The notes beneath the pieces are model-generated. The model had not been told where the DNA came from. It was given only the letters and a program-made list of their open reading frames with translations, and made no database searches. Both the position numbers and the translations under genes were made by a program. A stretch of 64,000 nucleotides of DNA from an uncultured Eubacteriales bacterium (GTDB taxonomy: Bacteria; Bacillota; Clostridia; Oscillospirales; CAG-272): NCBI GenBank assembly GCA_934446365.1, contig CAKSDZ010000003.1:196948-260947 (forward strand). The letters are read 5' to 3'. Positions within the stretch are counted from its first letter, which is position 1; each line of letters starts with the position of its first letter. This document shows positions 33,254-41,738 of the stretch, piece by piece.

Positions 33254-34305
33254 ATGACAGTGCCATCAAGGGGGGCGGCATGACCGCGGAAAAAGCCCCC
33301 GGCGTCAAAAAAAGGGAAAAAGTGCGTGCCGACGGAAAAACCGTCCGCGCCAATACCGCGAAGCTCATCATTCTCGCGGTTCTGGCGATTGCGTGCATCG
33401 TTTTATATCTGCTTTTGGGACTGAATTTCGACAAGATGAAATTTGTCGTATATTCCATGCAGATACGTATTCCCAAGCTGATTGCCATGCTGATTGCGGC
33501 CTTTGCCATCGGCGCGGCGTCAATCGTTTTTCAAACCATTATCGGCAACAGGATTGTCACGCCGTGTCTTTTGGGTATGAATGCCCTTTATACGCTGACG
33601 CATACCGCGATATTTTTCGTGGTGGGGATGGGCAGTGTGCTTGTGGCGAACAGCAATGTTTCCTTTGCGATCGACCTTGTCGTCATGTCGGTCGTCGCGA
33701 TGTTTATTTACAGCTATATGTTCAAGAAAACCAAGCACAACATTCTTTACATATTGCTGATCGGTACGGTGCTCGCCTCGCTTTTTTCCAGTATTCAGAG
33801 TACCTTGATCCGGATTATGGATCCCAACGAGTATGAGGTGCTGCTCACGACGCTTGTCGCGAGCTTTGAGAATATCAATTCCGAGATTATGATTTTCGCC
33901 GTCGTCCTGCTTGCCGTCATCATCGCGGTGTTGTGGCGGGATATCGCGCTTTTGGATGTGATGACGCTCGGCAAGGCGCAGGCCACCAATTTGGGCGTCG
34001 ATTATGACAGAAGTGTGCGGCGGCTTCTGCTTGGCGTCACACTGTTTATCGCGGTTGCCACCGCGATGGTGGGACCTATATCGTTCTTGGGTCTGATTAT
34101 AGCCAATTTGGCAAGAGAGTTTCTGCGAACCTACAAGCATACGCAGCTTATCTTGACTTCGACCATGTTCGGCATGATTGTTTTGATCGGCGGACAGCTG
34201 CTTGTGGAGCATGTTTTCAGTTACAGCATTCCGGTCAGCGTTTTTGTAACGCTGTTCGGCGGCGCTTACTTCCTCTATCTGCTGCTGAGACGGAAGAAAG
34301 CATAA
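33250..34305 (+). CDS. iron-siderophore ABC transporter permease (YclO-like)
   Basis: A 351-residue FecCD-family permease. A basic cytoplasmic head (about residues 1-38, rich in Lys) precedes nine hydrophobic segments; the family marks RIPKLIAMLIAAFAIGAAS and VGPISFLGLIIANLARE are visible. It overlaps the first permease by 4 bases (ATGA). The two permeases form a heterodimeric channel, as in YclN/YclO. Confidence 0.92.
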   Translation: MNDSAIKGGGMTAEKAPGVKKREKVRADGKTVRANTAKLIILAVLAIACIVLYLLLGLNFDKMKFVVYSMQIRIPKLIAMLIAAFAIGAASIVFQTIIGNRIVTPCLLGMNALYTLTHTAIFFVVGMGSVLVANSNVSFAIDLVVMSVVAMFIYSYMFKKTKHNILYILLIGTVLASLFSSIQSTLIRIMDPNEYEVLLTTLVASFENINSEIMIFAVVLLAVIIAVLWRDIALLDVMTLGKAQATNLGVDYDRSVRRLLLGVTLFIAVATAMVGPISFLGLIIANLAREFLRTYKHTQLILTSTMFGMIVLIGGQLLVEHVFSYSIPVSVFVTLFGGAYFLYLLLRRKKA

Positions 34306-34321
34306 CACGGAGGTATCGGAT

Positions 34322-35074
34322 ATGGTAGTAAAGGATTTGATAAAAAAATACGATGGAAAACCCGTCGTCGACAGTGTCGATTTCGAGCTTCATAAGGGCA
34401 AAGTGACCTCGCTTATCGGTCCGAACGGCGCGGGAAAGTCCACGGTTATGGGGATTATATCCCGCTTGATTGCAAGGGATTCGGGCGTCGTCCAGTTTCT
34501 TGGTGAGGATATCTCCAAATGGAAAAGCAAGGAGCTGGCAAAGCATCTTGCAATTCTCACGCAGACGAACAACATTCAGATGAAGCTGACGGTGCGTGAG
34601 CTTGTGGCGTTCGGCCGTTTCCCGTATTCGTCGGGGAGACATACGCCGCAGGATATCGAAATCATAGACAGGGCAATCCGCTATATGGAGCTTGACGAGA
34701 TACAGGACAGGTTTATAGACGAGCTTTCAGGCGGTCAGAGACAGCGGGCTTATATCGCGATGGTGATTGCGCAGGACACCGATTATGTGCTGCTCGACGA
34801 GCCGACGAACAATCTCGACATATATCATGCGAGAAATCTGATGCGGACGGTAAGGGCGCTTTGCGACGAGCTCGGCAAAACGGTGGTGCTTGTTCTGCAC
34901 GAGCTGAATTATGCCGCCTTTTATTCGGATTATATTTGTGCGATGAAAAACGGAAAAATCGCGAAATACGGTACGGTAAAGGAGGTGATGACGAAGGAAA
35001 ATCTCTCTCAAATTTACAGCGTGGATTTTGAAATCATTGAAATCGAAGGAAAACCGTTATCAATTTACTATTAA
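34322..35074 (+). CDS. iron-siderophore ABC transporter ATPase (YclP-like)
   Basis: A 250-residue ABC ATPase. Walker A: GPNGAGKST (about residue 37); signature: LSGGQRQRAYIAMV (about residue 136); Walker B: YVLLDEPTNNLD. The H-loop His lies in VLHELNYA. It powers import through the two permeases. Spacing of 16 bp from the permease gene. Confidence 0.95.
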   Translation: MVVKDLIKKYDGKPVVDSVDFELHKGKVTSLIGPNGAGKSTVMGIISRLIARDSGVVQFLGEDISKWKSKELAKHLAILTQTNNIQMKLTVRELVAFGRFPYSSGRHTPQDIEIIDRAIRYMELDEIQDRFIDELSGGQRQRAYIAMVIAQDTDYVLLDEPTNNLDIYHARNLMRTVRALCDELGKTVVLVLHELNYAAFYSDYICAMKNGKIAKYGTVKEVMTKENLSQIYSVDFEIIEIEGKPLSIYY

Positions 35075-35088
35075 AAGGAGAATCAAAC

Positions 35089-36087
35089 ATGAAAAAAATT
35101 ATCGCTTTTATTCTTGCTATGGCCATGACGGCCATGCTGTGCCTCGCGCTGACCTCCTGCTCGGATGAAGATGAGGATGAGGAAAAACAAACCGTCAAGA
35201 TCACTTCTCTGAATGCAAACGGAGAGGAATTTGAAAACGAAGTGCCTTATCAGCCGAAGCGCGTCGCAATCCTTGATTATGCCGTGCTCGATATGATGGA
35301 TAATTTCGGCGTGGGAGACCGAGTGGTTTCCTCGGCGAGAACCACGATCGACTATCTTTCCGAATATACGAAAAAAATGGATGCGGGAACGATCGTCGAC
35401 CTCGGCAACTTGCAGACATACGATATGGAAAAGCTTCAACAGAGCGAGCCGGATATCATCTTCATCGGCGGCAGACAGTCAAAAAATTATGACGAGCTGC
35501 AAAAAATCGCGCCTGTCGTTTATCTCAGCTGCACGGCCGGACAGGTCGTCAGCGATACGCTGAAAAACGCCAAAACCGTTGCTACCATCTTCGGTATCGA
35601 CGAAGCCAAAATCACCGAGCTTACTGCGGGCTTCCATGCGCGAATCGATGCGTTGAAGGCTGTGGCGGCTCCGGCGGGTGAGCCGGCGAAAACCGCGATG
35701 GTCCTGATGTATACGAGCGATAAATCCATCGGCGCCTTGGGCTCCGGCGGACGCTGCTCCATCATCTGCGACGAGCTGAGCTTTGTGAATCTGTATGAAA
35801 GCAATGCGGATGCGACACACGGCGAGTCCTTTTCCTTTGAAACCATTGCCAAGCTGAATCCCGATTATCTGTTCGTACTTAACAGAGGCTTTATCACCTC
35901 CTCGGGCGAGACGAGCAATGCGTCGGTCGTGGAAGTCATGACCAACAGTCTTACCGCCGGCACGACGGCGCTTCAAAACGGTCATTTGATTGTTATGGAT
36001 CATCCCGATACATGGTATACGGCCGAGGGCGGCATCAGCGCGCTTGACACGATGCTCGCCGACCTTGAGAGTGTATTGCTCCCCTGA
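35089..36087 (+). CDS. siderophore-binding lipoprotein (YclQ-like)
   Basis: A 332-residue periplasmic-binding-protein-type lipoprotein. The signal ends LALTSC (lipobox Cys near residue 24), followed by an acidic DEDEDEE stretch. The rest follows the FepB/YclQ pattern: YQPKRVAILDYAVLDMMDNF, DLGNLQTYDMEKLQQSEPDI and LFVLNRG...GGISALDTM. It captures an iron-siderophore (YclQ binds petrobactin and its precursors); the ligand here is not known. Last gene of the operon, followed by a terminator. Confidence 0.92.
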   Translation: MKKIIAFILAMAMTAMLCLALTSCSDEDEDEEKQTVKITSLNANGEEFENEVPYQPKRVAILDYAVLDMMDNFGVGDRVVSSARTTIDYLSEYTKKMDAGTIVDLGNLQTYDMEKLQQSEPDIIFIGGRQSKNYDELQKIAPVVYLSCTAGQVVSDTLKNAKTVATIFGIDEAKITELTAGFHARIDALKAVAAPAGEPAKTAMVLMYTSDKSIGALGSGGRCSIICDELSFVNLYESNADATHGESFSFETIAKLNPDYLFVLNRGFITSSGETSNASVVEVMTNSLTAGTTALQNGHLIVMDHPDTWYTAEGGISALDTMLADLESVLLP

Positions 36088-36138
36088 AATGAACAGCTCA
36101 TTTTCCTTCCTATCCAATGATTGAAACCATATTATCTT

Positions 36139-36183
36139 CTCAAAAAGCAGATCGATGTCATATTGGTCTGCTTTTTGAGGCAT
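36139..36183. terminator. terminator after iron-uptake operon
   Basis: CTCAAAAAGCAG / CTGCTTTTTGAG arms with a 17-base loop; both flanks suitable for either direction. Confidence 0.75.
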
Positions 36184-36277
36184 CTTCCCGTGAAGCTGCG
36201 GCCGGCGCGGGAAGAAGAATCGCATAATACCCAAAGATGAATTTATAATGATCAATATTTTTAAGGAGATTAAGTAT

Positions 36278-36619
36278 ATGATGAACAAAACCGAATCCCC
36301 GGCGGCATGTCCCTGCTGTGAGAACCATTGTCCGTCCGACGATTTGAAATGCGGAAGAGGAAAAGCGCATTTCGGCCTGATTTCCGAGGGAAGGGGCGGT
36401 GTGTACCATGAAAATCGCGAGATAAAAACACTCGAAGACGAGGTGATTGTCCTTCTGCATCGATGCGGGCATTTCCTGCATCACAGCGCAGAGCAGGCTT
36501 CGGACCATGCGGCGCTGCTGAGCATTCTTTCCGAGGAGGAAAAGCGGAATTTGGCTGCTCTTCTGAAAAAATGCTTGCAGAGCTGGGAGAATGGCTCCGC
36601 GGGCGCGGAGAAGAGATAA
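36278..36619 (+). CDS. small Cys-rich protein, possible regulator
   Basis: A 113-residue protein. The N-terminus carries CPCCENHCPSDDLKCGRGKA (residues about 10-29), a CxxC-xxx-CxxxxxxC pattern suited to zinc or Fe-S binding. The rest is helical with HRCGHFLHH and a C-terminal LSEEEKRNLAALLKKCLQSW helix like a winged-helix or effector domain tail. The start at 36278 follows AAGGAG. Next to an iron-uptake operon it may sense metal or redox state; this is a guess. No known family name. Confidence 0.6.
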   Translation: MMNKTESPAACPCCENHCPSDDLKCGRGKAHFGLISEGRGGVYHENREIKTLEDEVIVLLHRCGHFLHHSAEQASDHAALLSILSEEEKRNLAALLKKCLQSWENGSAGAEKR

Positions 36620-36727
36620 ACGGTGTACGGAGGGGCAAAGGCAGTTTTCTCTGAAATTGCTTTCAGAGGGAAATGAGGGCATTTCCAAATGTTGCCCTTA
36701 TACAATGAAATATTTTCCGACGATAAG

Positions 36728-36758
36728 AAAAGGGTGCGGGAAAGCCGCACCCTTTTGG
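36728..36758. terminator. terminator between 36619 and 36791
   Basis: AAAAGGGTGCGG / CCGCACCCTTTT around a 5-base loop; serves both convergent genes. Confidence 0.85.
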
Positions 36759-36790
36759 TGTATTGCACTTAGCTTGATAATTCACTGTGT

Positions 36791-37624
36791 TTATTCCCGA
36801 ATGACCGTCCTTGCCGTGATATTGCCTCCGACGTCGCCGGAGACCGTTACGGTACCGTTTCCATTCCCGCCGGAAATGGAAACATCCCCTTCGACGTCGC
36901 CGCACTGGATGGTTGCCGCTCCCGAGGCATCTTTGATGGTAACGCACCCTCCGACGTCGCCGCAATTGACGGAACCGTTTGTCGTGGTGACATCACCGTC
37001 GACATCGCCGCAGTCGATAGCCCCGTTTCTCGTTGCGGCATCGCCGCCAACATTGCCGCAGTCGATATGCCCGTTTGCCGTTGTGGCATCGCCGCCAACA
37101 TCGCCGCAGTCGATAGCCCCGTTTGCCGTTGCGGCATCGCCGCCAACATCGCCGCAGCTGATAGAGCCGTTTGCCGTTGTGACATCACCCTTGACGTCGC
37201 CGCATTTGACGGAAAAATCGGATATGATATCGAGCGCATCGCCGTCATATTCAAGGGTGATGGTTGATTTTTCCTCGGTATATTCATTTTTGCCGGTGAT
37301 TCTGTTTCCGATGAAAAGTACGGCGCGCAGCTTGCCGTCGTCCGGCCAATCGAGCAGGCGGTCGTTCTTTTCTTTTTGGACTGCTTTCGGCTCCGGGTCT
37401 TTCGGCTTCAAGCCGAAAAGCGTATCAATGGAAACGTCGAAGATTTCCGCAATCCGCGGAAGCAGGGAAATATCGGGGCAGGAGAGGGCGTTTTCCCATT
37501 TGGAGACCGCCTGAAAGGTGACGCCGAGCTTTTCGGCCAGCGCGTCCTGTGTCAGGCCGGCGGATTTTCTGAGCTCCGTGATTTTTGTGCATAGAATGGT
37601 GTTGATATTTATGTCTGTATTCAT
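36791..37624 (-). CDS. XRE-type regulator fused to a 16-residue-repeat solenoid
   Basis: A 277-residue protein. Residues 10-70 are a Cro/CI-type helix-turn-helix (LRKSAGLTQDALAEKLGVTF; AVSKWENALSCPDISLLPRI). Residues 75-135 are a linker with beta-strands. Residues 138-250 carry near-perfect 16-residue repeats (unit CGDVGGDATTANGAID) with Cys at 141, 157, 173, 189, 205 and 221, then 241, giving one turn per repeat as in a beta-solenoid of the bactofilin/DUF4097 kind. The protein may polymerise or sense a surface; it likely regulates its own operon. No signal peptide. Confidence 0.8.
   Translation of the reverse strand: MNTDININTILCTKITELRKSAGLTQDALAEKLGVTFQAVSKWENALSCPDISLLPRIAEIFDVSIDTLFGLKPKDPEPKAVQKEKNDRLLDWPDDGKLRAVLFIGNRITGKNEYTEEKSTITLEYDGDALDIISDFSVKCGDVKGDVTTANGSISCGDVGGDAATANGAIDCGDVGGDATTANGHIDCGNVGGDAATRNGAIDCGDVDGDVTTTNGSVNCGDVGGCVTIKDASGAATIQCGDVEGDVSISGGNGNGTVTVSGDVGGNITARTVIRE
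36934..37213 (-). repeat. 48-bp coding repeats in the XRE-solenoid gene
   Basis: Six near-identical 48-bp units encode the 16-residue solenoid repeats; the following unit is 60 bp long. Such arrays can lose or gain whole units without frameshift. Confidence 0.85.
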
Positions 37625-37777
37625 AAGTATATGGATTCCTTTCCGGTAAAAATTTGTCCCGAAAGGGAGCCTTTGTACCCCATGGCTGCACAGTGCTCCG
37701 TTTCGTTTCTGTCCTTAGTATGCCTGAGCGATGTGAAAAAATCAATAAAAAATTGGTTGAATATGCATAAAAATAAC

Positions 37778-38956
37778 TCAACCAAAAGTTGAATCCGGAG
37801 TGAAAGCGTCAAAAAAGGAAAGAATTTCCTCTTTCTTGGCTTCGGCGTGGCCGAAAAGCATCTTGTCGGAGCCGCCGCATTTTCCTCCGAGTGAGGAGGC
37901 AAGCGTCGGCGCAAGCGTTTTCATCGGAAGATGACGGGAGGTGCAGACGAAATCATAGCCGGTGTCGTCCGTTCCGGAAAAGGCGGCGAAGATGCCGGCG
38001 GTTTTGGAGGCGCCGCCTGCGGCAAGCTCGCGAAGTCCGTTTGTATCGAGCAAAGGCTCGAAAAGGCAGACGGATTTTGTTTGTTCCGGGAGAGCGTCGA
38101 GTATCCGCTGAACGATGGAACGCCGCAGAAGTCCGATGGTGTGCTTGGCGGCGCCAAGCTCGTGCAGACGCGCCGTCACCGTTTCGCAGAGGAGTTCCTC
38201 TTTCGAGGAAAGCAGCGCGCAAAGAGCGGCGATATCGTCCTGCTTTTTCCGATAATCCGTGAGCGCATCGAAGCCGCAGAGCGCGGTAAAGCGCATCCCG
38301 CCCTTGTATTTCATGGCGTTTGTGATTTTGATAAGCCCCGCCTTGCCCGTGCGGTCAAGATGCGGCGCGCAGCAGGCGCACCGGTCGAAGCCCTCCGCGT
38401 CGACAATTCGGATACGCTGAACATTTTCCAGCTTTTCGCTTTTCGCGCGATAGTCGAGCGCGCGAAGCTCGTCCGGCTGCGGATAATAGCAGCGGACAGG
38501 CATATCGGCGCATACGGCACGGTTGGCCTCGTGCTCCGCTTCCTTGATTTGCTCCTCCGTGAGGATGCCGTTTATATCAAAGGTCATGTAGTCCGCGCCG
38601 AGATGAAAGCCGACGTTGTCAAAGCCGTAAAGGCGGTGAATGGCGCCGCAGAGCAGGTGCTCGCCGAGATGATTCTGCATTTTGCGGAAGCGCTCCGCAA
38701 AGTCGAGCGCGCAGTTCACGGTTCCCGAGACCGGCGCGTCGGTGAAATGCAGGATTTCGTCGTTTTCAATCTGGACGTCCGTAACGTAGGCATCCCCGAT
38801 TTTTCCGGTGTCGGCGGTCTGTCCGCCGCCTTCGGGGAAAAATGCGGTGCGGTCAAGGAGAACGGCATAGCCGTCCCCTCTTTTTTCACAGGACAGGACG
38901 GTTGCCTCAAAGGAGGAGAGCATACCGTCCGTTTCATATAGCTTTTCCGTTTTCAA
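37778..38956 (-). CDS. alaX: alanyl-tRNA editing protein, AlaX long form
   Basis: A 392-residue protein related to the editing and C-terminal parts of AlaRS, without the aminoacylation domain. AFFPEGGGQTADTG (about residues 38-51), HLGEH (His96, His100) and CCAPH (Cys195, His199) provide the zinc-binding editing site that removes Ser or Gly from tRNA-Ala. Residues 230-392 resemble the C-Ala/DHHA1 domain, ending in GGKCGGSDKMLFGHA. Start: ATG at 38956. Confidence 0.93.
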   Translation of the reverse strand: MKTEKLYETDGMLSSFEATVLSCEKRGDGYAVLLDRTAFFPEGGGQTADTGKIGDAYVTDVQIENDEILHFTDAPVSGTVNCALDFAERFRKMQNHLGEHLLCGAIHRLYGFDNVGFHLGADYMTFDINGILTEEQIKEAEHEANRAVCADMPVRCYYPQPDELRALDYRAKSEKLENVQRIRIVDAEGFDRCACCAPHLDRTGKAGLIKITNAMKYKGGMRFTALCGFDALTDYRKKQDDIAALCALLSSKEELLCETVTARLHELGAAKHTIGLLRRSIVQRILDALPEQTKSVCLFEPLLDTNGLRELAAGGASKTAGIFAAFSGTDDTGYDFVCTSRHLPMKTLAPTLASSLGGKCGGSDKMLFGHAEAKKEEILSFFDAFTPDSTFG

Positions 38957-39136
38957 AATGGTGATTCTCCTAAGGCTTTTTCTTCCATTCTATCATAATT
39001 TGCCCTATATGGCAAGCATCAATCCGGTGTGAGGAGAAAAGTGCGGCGGCTGTTAATCGATGCATTCCGGTTCTTTGGAATCGGTGGGGGATATTGATTG
39101 TAAACAGGTCGGGCAGTCTTGCCCGATAAGGTCAAA

Positions 39137-39643
39137 TCAACGCCTGCGCCTTCTATGCCATTCGTTCCAGAATGCAGCATAGGCGTCCCGTTCAAATTTA
39201 TCATTTGGGAGAATTTTTGGACTGCATTGATTGTAAAATGCTTCTATTTTGTCTGCAAACCGAAATACTTCTTCTCTGTATTCTTCTGTCGGGATTCTTT
39301 CCTCTGTGCCGTCCTCCAAAATCAAAACGACCTCGTTTTTTTCATGCTTGATTGTCCAGTCAACTCCGTTGGGACAGCCTATCACATTGACATGATCCAG
39401 TGATTTATTGGGAATGCAGTGAAAACCGCAGCAGGGGAGGATTTGATTTTCTTCATGAATCATATGGTTTTCCGTCAGAGATTTTAACAGATAAAGAGCG
39501 GCCGCGCTTACCGTGGCATCATATTACAGCTTGTGTTTCCCGATATACGCGACCGCATGCCCGTGCAGGCATAAATCGTCCGGATCATCGTCTGCACCGT
39601 TTATCCAATAAAGACGGTCCGCGTCGATTTTGAAAACCCCCAT
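39137..39643 (-). pseudogene. hypothetical protein gene interrupted by an in-frame TAA
   Basis: One reading frame of 168 codons is broken at codon 40 by a TAA (plus 39524-39526). Before it: MGVFKIDADRLYWING to AYIGKHKL, with a GAGGTG site 7 bases before the ATG at 39643. After it, in the same frame: YDATVSAAALYLLKSLTENH, then an open stretch from the ATG at 39463 to a normal stop. The two parts read as one protein of a family I know only as hypothetical (DPDDLCLHGH, then PCCGFHCIPN and GCPNGVDW). A single GAA-to-TAA change would explain it. The last 108 codons may still be made from 39463. Confidence 0.8.
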
Positions 39644-39754
39644 AAAATACACCTCAGAAATCCGATTTTTCTAAATTCATTCTATCATATCCATCGACCT
39701 GAGACAAGGAATTTTTTTGGATTTGTATGAAAAAGAGACGTCCGTTCAATCGTC

Positions 39755-39783
39755 TTGACAAAGCCCCACGGAAAGAGTAAAAT
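39755..39783 (+). promoter_or_regulatory. promoter of TIGR04076 gene
   Basis: TTGACA (39755-39760), 17 bp, TAAAAT (39778-39783). Confidence 0.85.
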
Positions 39784-39809
39784 AAAAAATCGGAGAGGGG
39801 AGATTCCAT

Positions 39810-40145
39810 ATGAAAAAATGGATGGCGGAGGACTGGCGGTTTGAAATAACCGTAACGGACGGATTGGCCGGAGATTGCAGGCTTGGACTTGAAAAGGGCG
39901 ACAGCTTCACGTTTGAATACGGATGCCCCGCGGACTTTTGTCCCCGCTCGATGGCGGAGATTTTTACATGGTGCGAGGTCATTCGGTGCGGCGGGGATTT
40001 TACGCGTCGGGGATGCAGAGAAAAATATGAAATGGAGCTGGCCTGTCCCTGTCACCATATCCGGTTCCATTTGGCAGCGAAGCCCATCCATCGCGATGAA
40101 AACGGTATTTATAACGGAAAAAGCATCCGGCCGAAAGCGGATTGA
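39810..40145 (+). CDS. TIGR04076 family protein
   Basis: A 111-residue protein. FEYGCPADFCPRSMAEIFTW (about residues 35-54) with later Cys at RCGGDF and RRGCREKYEMELACPCHHI matches the TIGR04076 family, a small Cys-containing group of unknown function. The N-terminus (ITVTDGLAGDCRLGLEKGDS) is typical too. RBS: GGAGAGGGGAGA. First gene of a plus-strand group leading to the SGNH and DUF362 genes. Confidence 0.85.
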   Translation: MKKWMAEDWRFEITVTDGLAGDCRLGLEKGDSFTFEYGCPADFCPRSMAEIFTWCEVIRCGGDFTRRGCREKYEMELACPCHHIRFHLAAKPIHRDENGIYNGKSIRPKAD

Positions 40146-40174
40146 AAAACAAACAATAAAAAGAGGAGCTCATT

Positions 40175-41233
40175 ATGGCAGAATTATCGTCGATTGACCG
40201 GAATTTGGACGTTGTCACCTCCTTTGGGCGGGATGACGTCGTCTTATATGACCCGCGGGAGGCGCCGTTCTCGCTGTACGGCGTTTTCTATGAGGACGGG
40301 CGGTACCGCCGTATGCCGGAGCGTGTCGCGGCATCGGTTTCGGACGGCGTGCGCGAGCTTTCCGCACACACGGCAGGCGGGCGCGTCTGCTTTACGACGG
40401 ATTCGGAGTTCGTGGCGATTTCGTGCCGCAGACCGGGATTGTGGCTGATGCCGCATATGGCGCTTGCCGGCTCCGGCGGCTTCGACCTCTATACACGCGA
40501 GGGCGGACGTCTCCTCTATTACGGCACGTTCATGCCCGATTCCGGCAAAAGGGAGGGCTATGATTCCATTCTCAAATTCCCGACGAAAAAGACGCGGGAA
40601 ATCCTGATCCATTTTCCGCTTTACTGCGGCATCACCTCGCTTTCCGTGGGACTTGCGGCCGGCGCGTCGCTTGGCGGATGGAGCGGCTACAAAAGGGAAA
40701 AGCCCGTCGTCTTTTACGGCTCCTCCATTACGCAGGGCGCATGTGCGAACACGCCCGGGAACGATTATATCGGCAGGCTGTCGCGGCGGTTCGATTTCAA
40801 CTATATCAATCTCGGCTTTTCCGGAAGCGCCAAGGGAGAACAGGCGATGATGGACTATATCGCCGGCCTCGATATGAGCATGTTCGTCTACGATTACGAC
40901 CACAACGCGCCGGATTCCGAGCATCTCGCGGCGACGCATTATAAGGGATACCAAACGGTACGCGCGGCGCATCCGGATATCCCGATCATCATGGCGTCGC
41001 GTCCGACCTACGACCATCCGCGCGAGAATACAGCGGCGCGCCGTGATGTGATTGCCGCAAGCTATGAGCGTGCGCGTGCCGAGGGGGATGGGAACGTGTA
41101 TTTTGTCGACGGCGCCAAGGTTTTTTCGACCTTTTTTGCCGACGGCTGCACGGTGGACGGCACGCATCCGACCGACCTCGGCTTCTATCGTATGGCGGAG
41201 GCATTCGGAGAGGTCATGGCGCGGATATTTTAG
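40175..41233 (+). CDS. SGNH/GDSL hydrolase (carbohydrate esterase-like)
   Basis: A 352-residue two-domain protein. Residues about 1-165 form a beta-sandwich; the SGNH hydrolase starts at VVFYGSSITQGACANTPGND (Ser nucleophile, about residue 187), with NLGFSGSAKGEQ (block II Gly), and the catalytic Asp-His in DGTHPTDLGF near the C-terminus. Such enzymes remove acyl groups from sugars. No signal peptide, so the substrate is likely imported. RBS: AGAGGAG. Confidence 0.9.
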   Translation: MAELSSIDRNLDVVTSFGRDDVVLYDPREAPFSLYGVFYEDGRYRRMPERVAASVSDGVRELSAHTAGGRVCFTTDSEFVAISCRRPGLWLMPHMALAGSGGFDLYTREGGRLLYYGTFMPDSGKREGYDSILKFPTKKTREILIHFPLYCGITSLSVGLAAGASLGGWSGYKREKPVVFYGSSITQGACANTPGNDYIGRLSRRFDFNYINLGFSGSAKGEQAMMDYIAGLDMSMFVYDYDHNAPDSEHLAATHYKGYQTVRAAHPDIPIIMASRPTYDHPRENTAARRDVIAASYERARAEGDGNVYFVDGAKVFSTFFADGCTVDGTHPTDLGFYRMAEAFGEVMARIF

Positions 41234-41285
41234 CGATTTTTCGCTTTCCTGTGAGGGAAAGCCCCGATTGAAACGGAGGATATCT

Positions 41286-41660
41286 ATGGCTTCTTTTATC
41301 GGTTCGTTTTTGATGGGCGCTGTCGCCGTTTTGTACCTGCTTGCCGCCGCGGGGCTTCCGCTCGGAGCTTTTCTGATGGGCGGATATCATAAAATCCTGC
41401 CCGCAAGGCTAAGGGTGGCGGCGGGCATTTTGTGTTTCGTTCAGCTCTTTGCGGTTTTTGTGCTCCTGCGCACCGGAGGGGTGATTTCGGCGGGTATGCC
41501 ATTTGCCGTATCACGGGGTTTTTGTTTTTTCTTTGCCGTTTATCTGACCCTGAATGTTCTGCTCAATCTGTGTTCGAGGAGCAGGTGGGAACGGCTTATC
41601 ATGACGCCGGTTTCGGTCTTTGCGGCGTCCTGCTTTTGGATTACGGCGCTTGGCGCCTGA
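41286..41660 (+). CDS. four-helix membrane protein, unknown function
   Basis: A 124-residue protein with four hydrophobic segments (about residues 6-31, 41-61, 74-92 and 104-122). GGYHKILPARLRVAAGILCF is the only distinctive loop. The start at 41286 follows CGGAGG; a longer frame from 41052 overlaps the SGNH gene and is not supported. Function unknown. Confidence 0.7.
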   Translation: MASFIGSFLMGAVAVLYLLAAAGLPLGAFLMGGYHKILPARLRVAAGILCFVQLFAVFVLLRTGGVISAGMPFAVSRGFCFFFAVYLTLNVLLNLCSRSRWERLIMTPVSVFAASCFWITALGA

Positions 41661-41738
41661 CCGCACGGGACGGTGCCTGTTTTTGACTGAGGACAACTAA
41701 AAATACATAGCCGCGGACAGCGGCGAAAGGAGAATCAT

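Noticed and set aside
36934..37213. Periodic 48-bp repeats as a possible CRISPR array
   Set aside because: The repeats are contiguous, without spacers, and encode the solenoid in frame.
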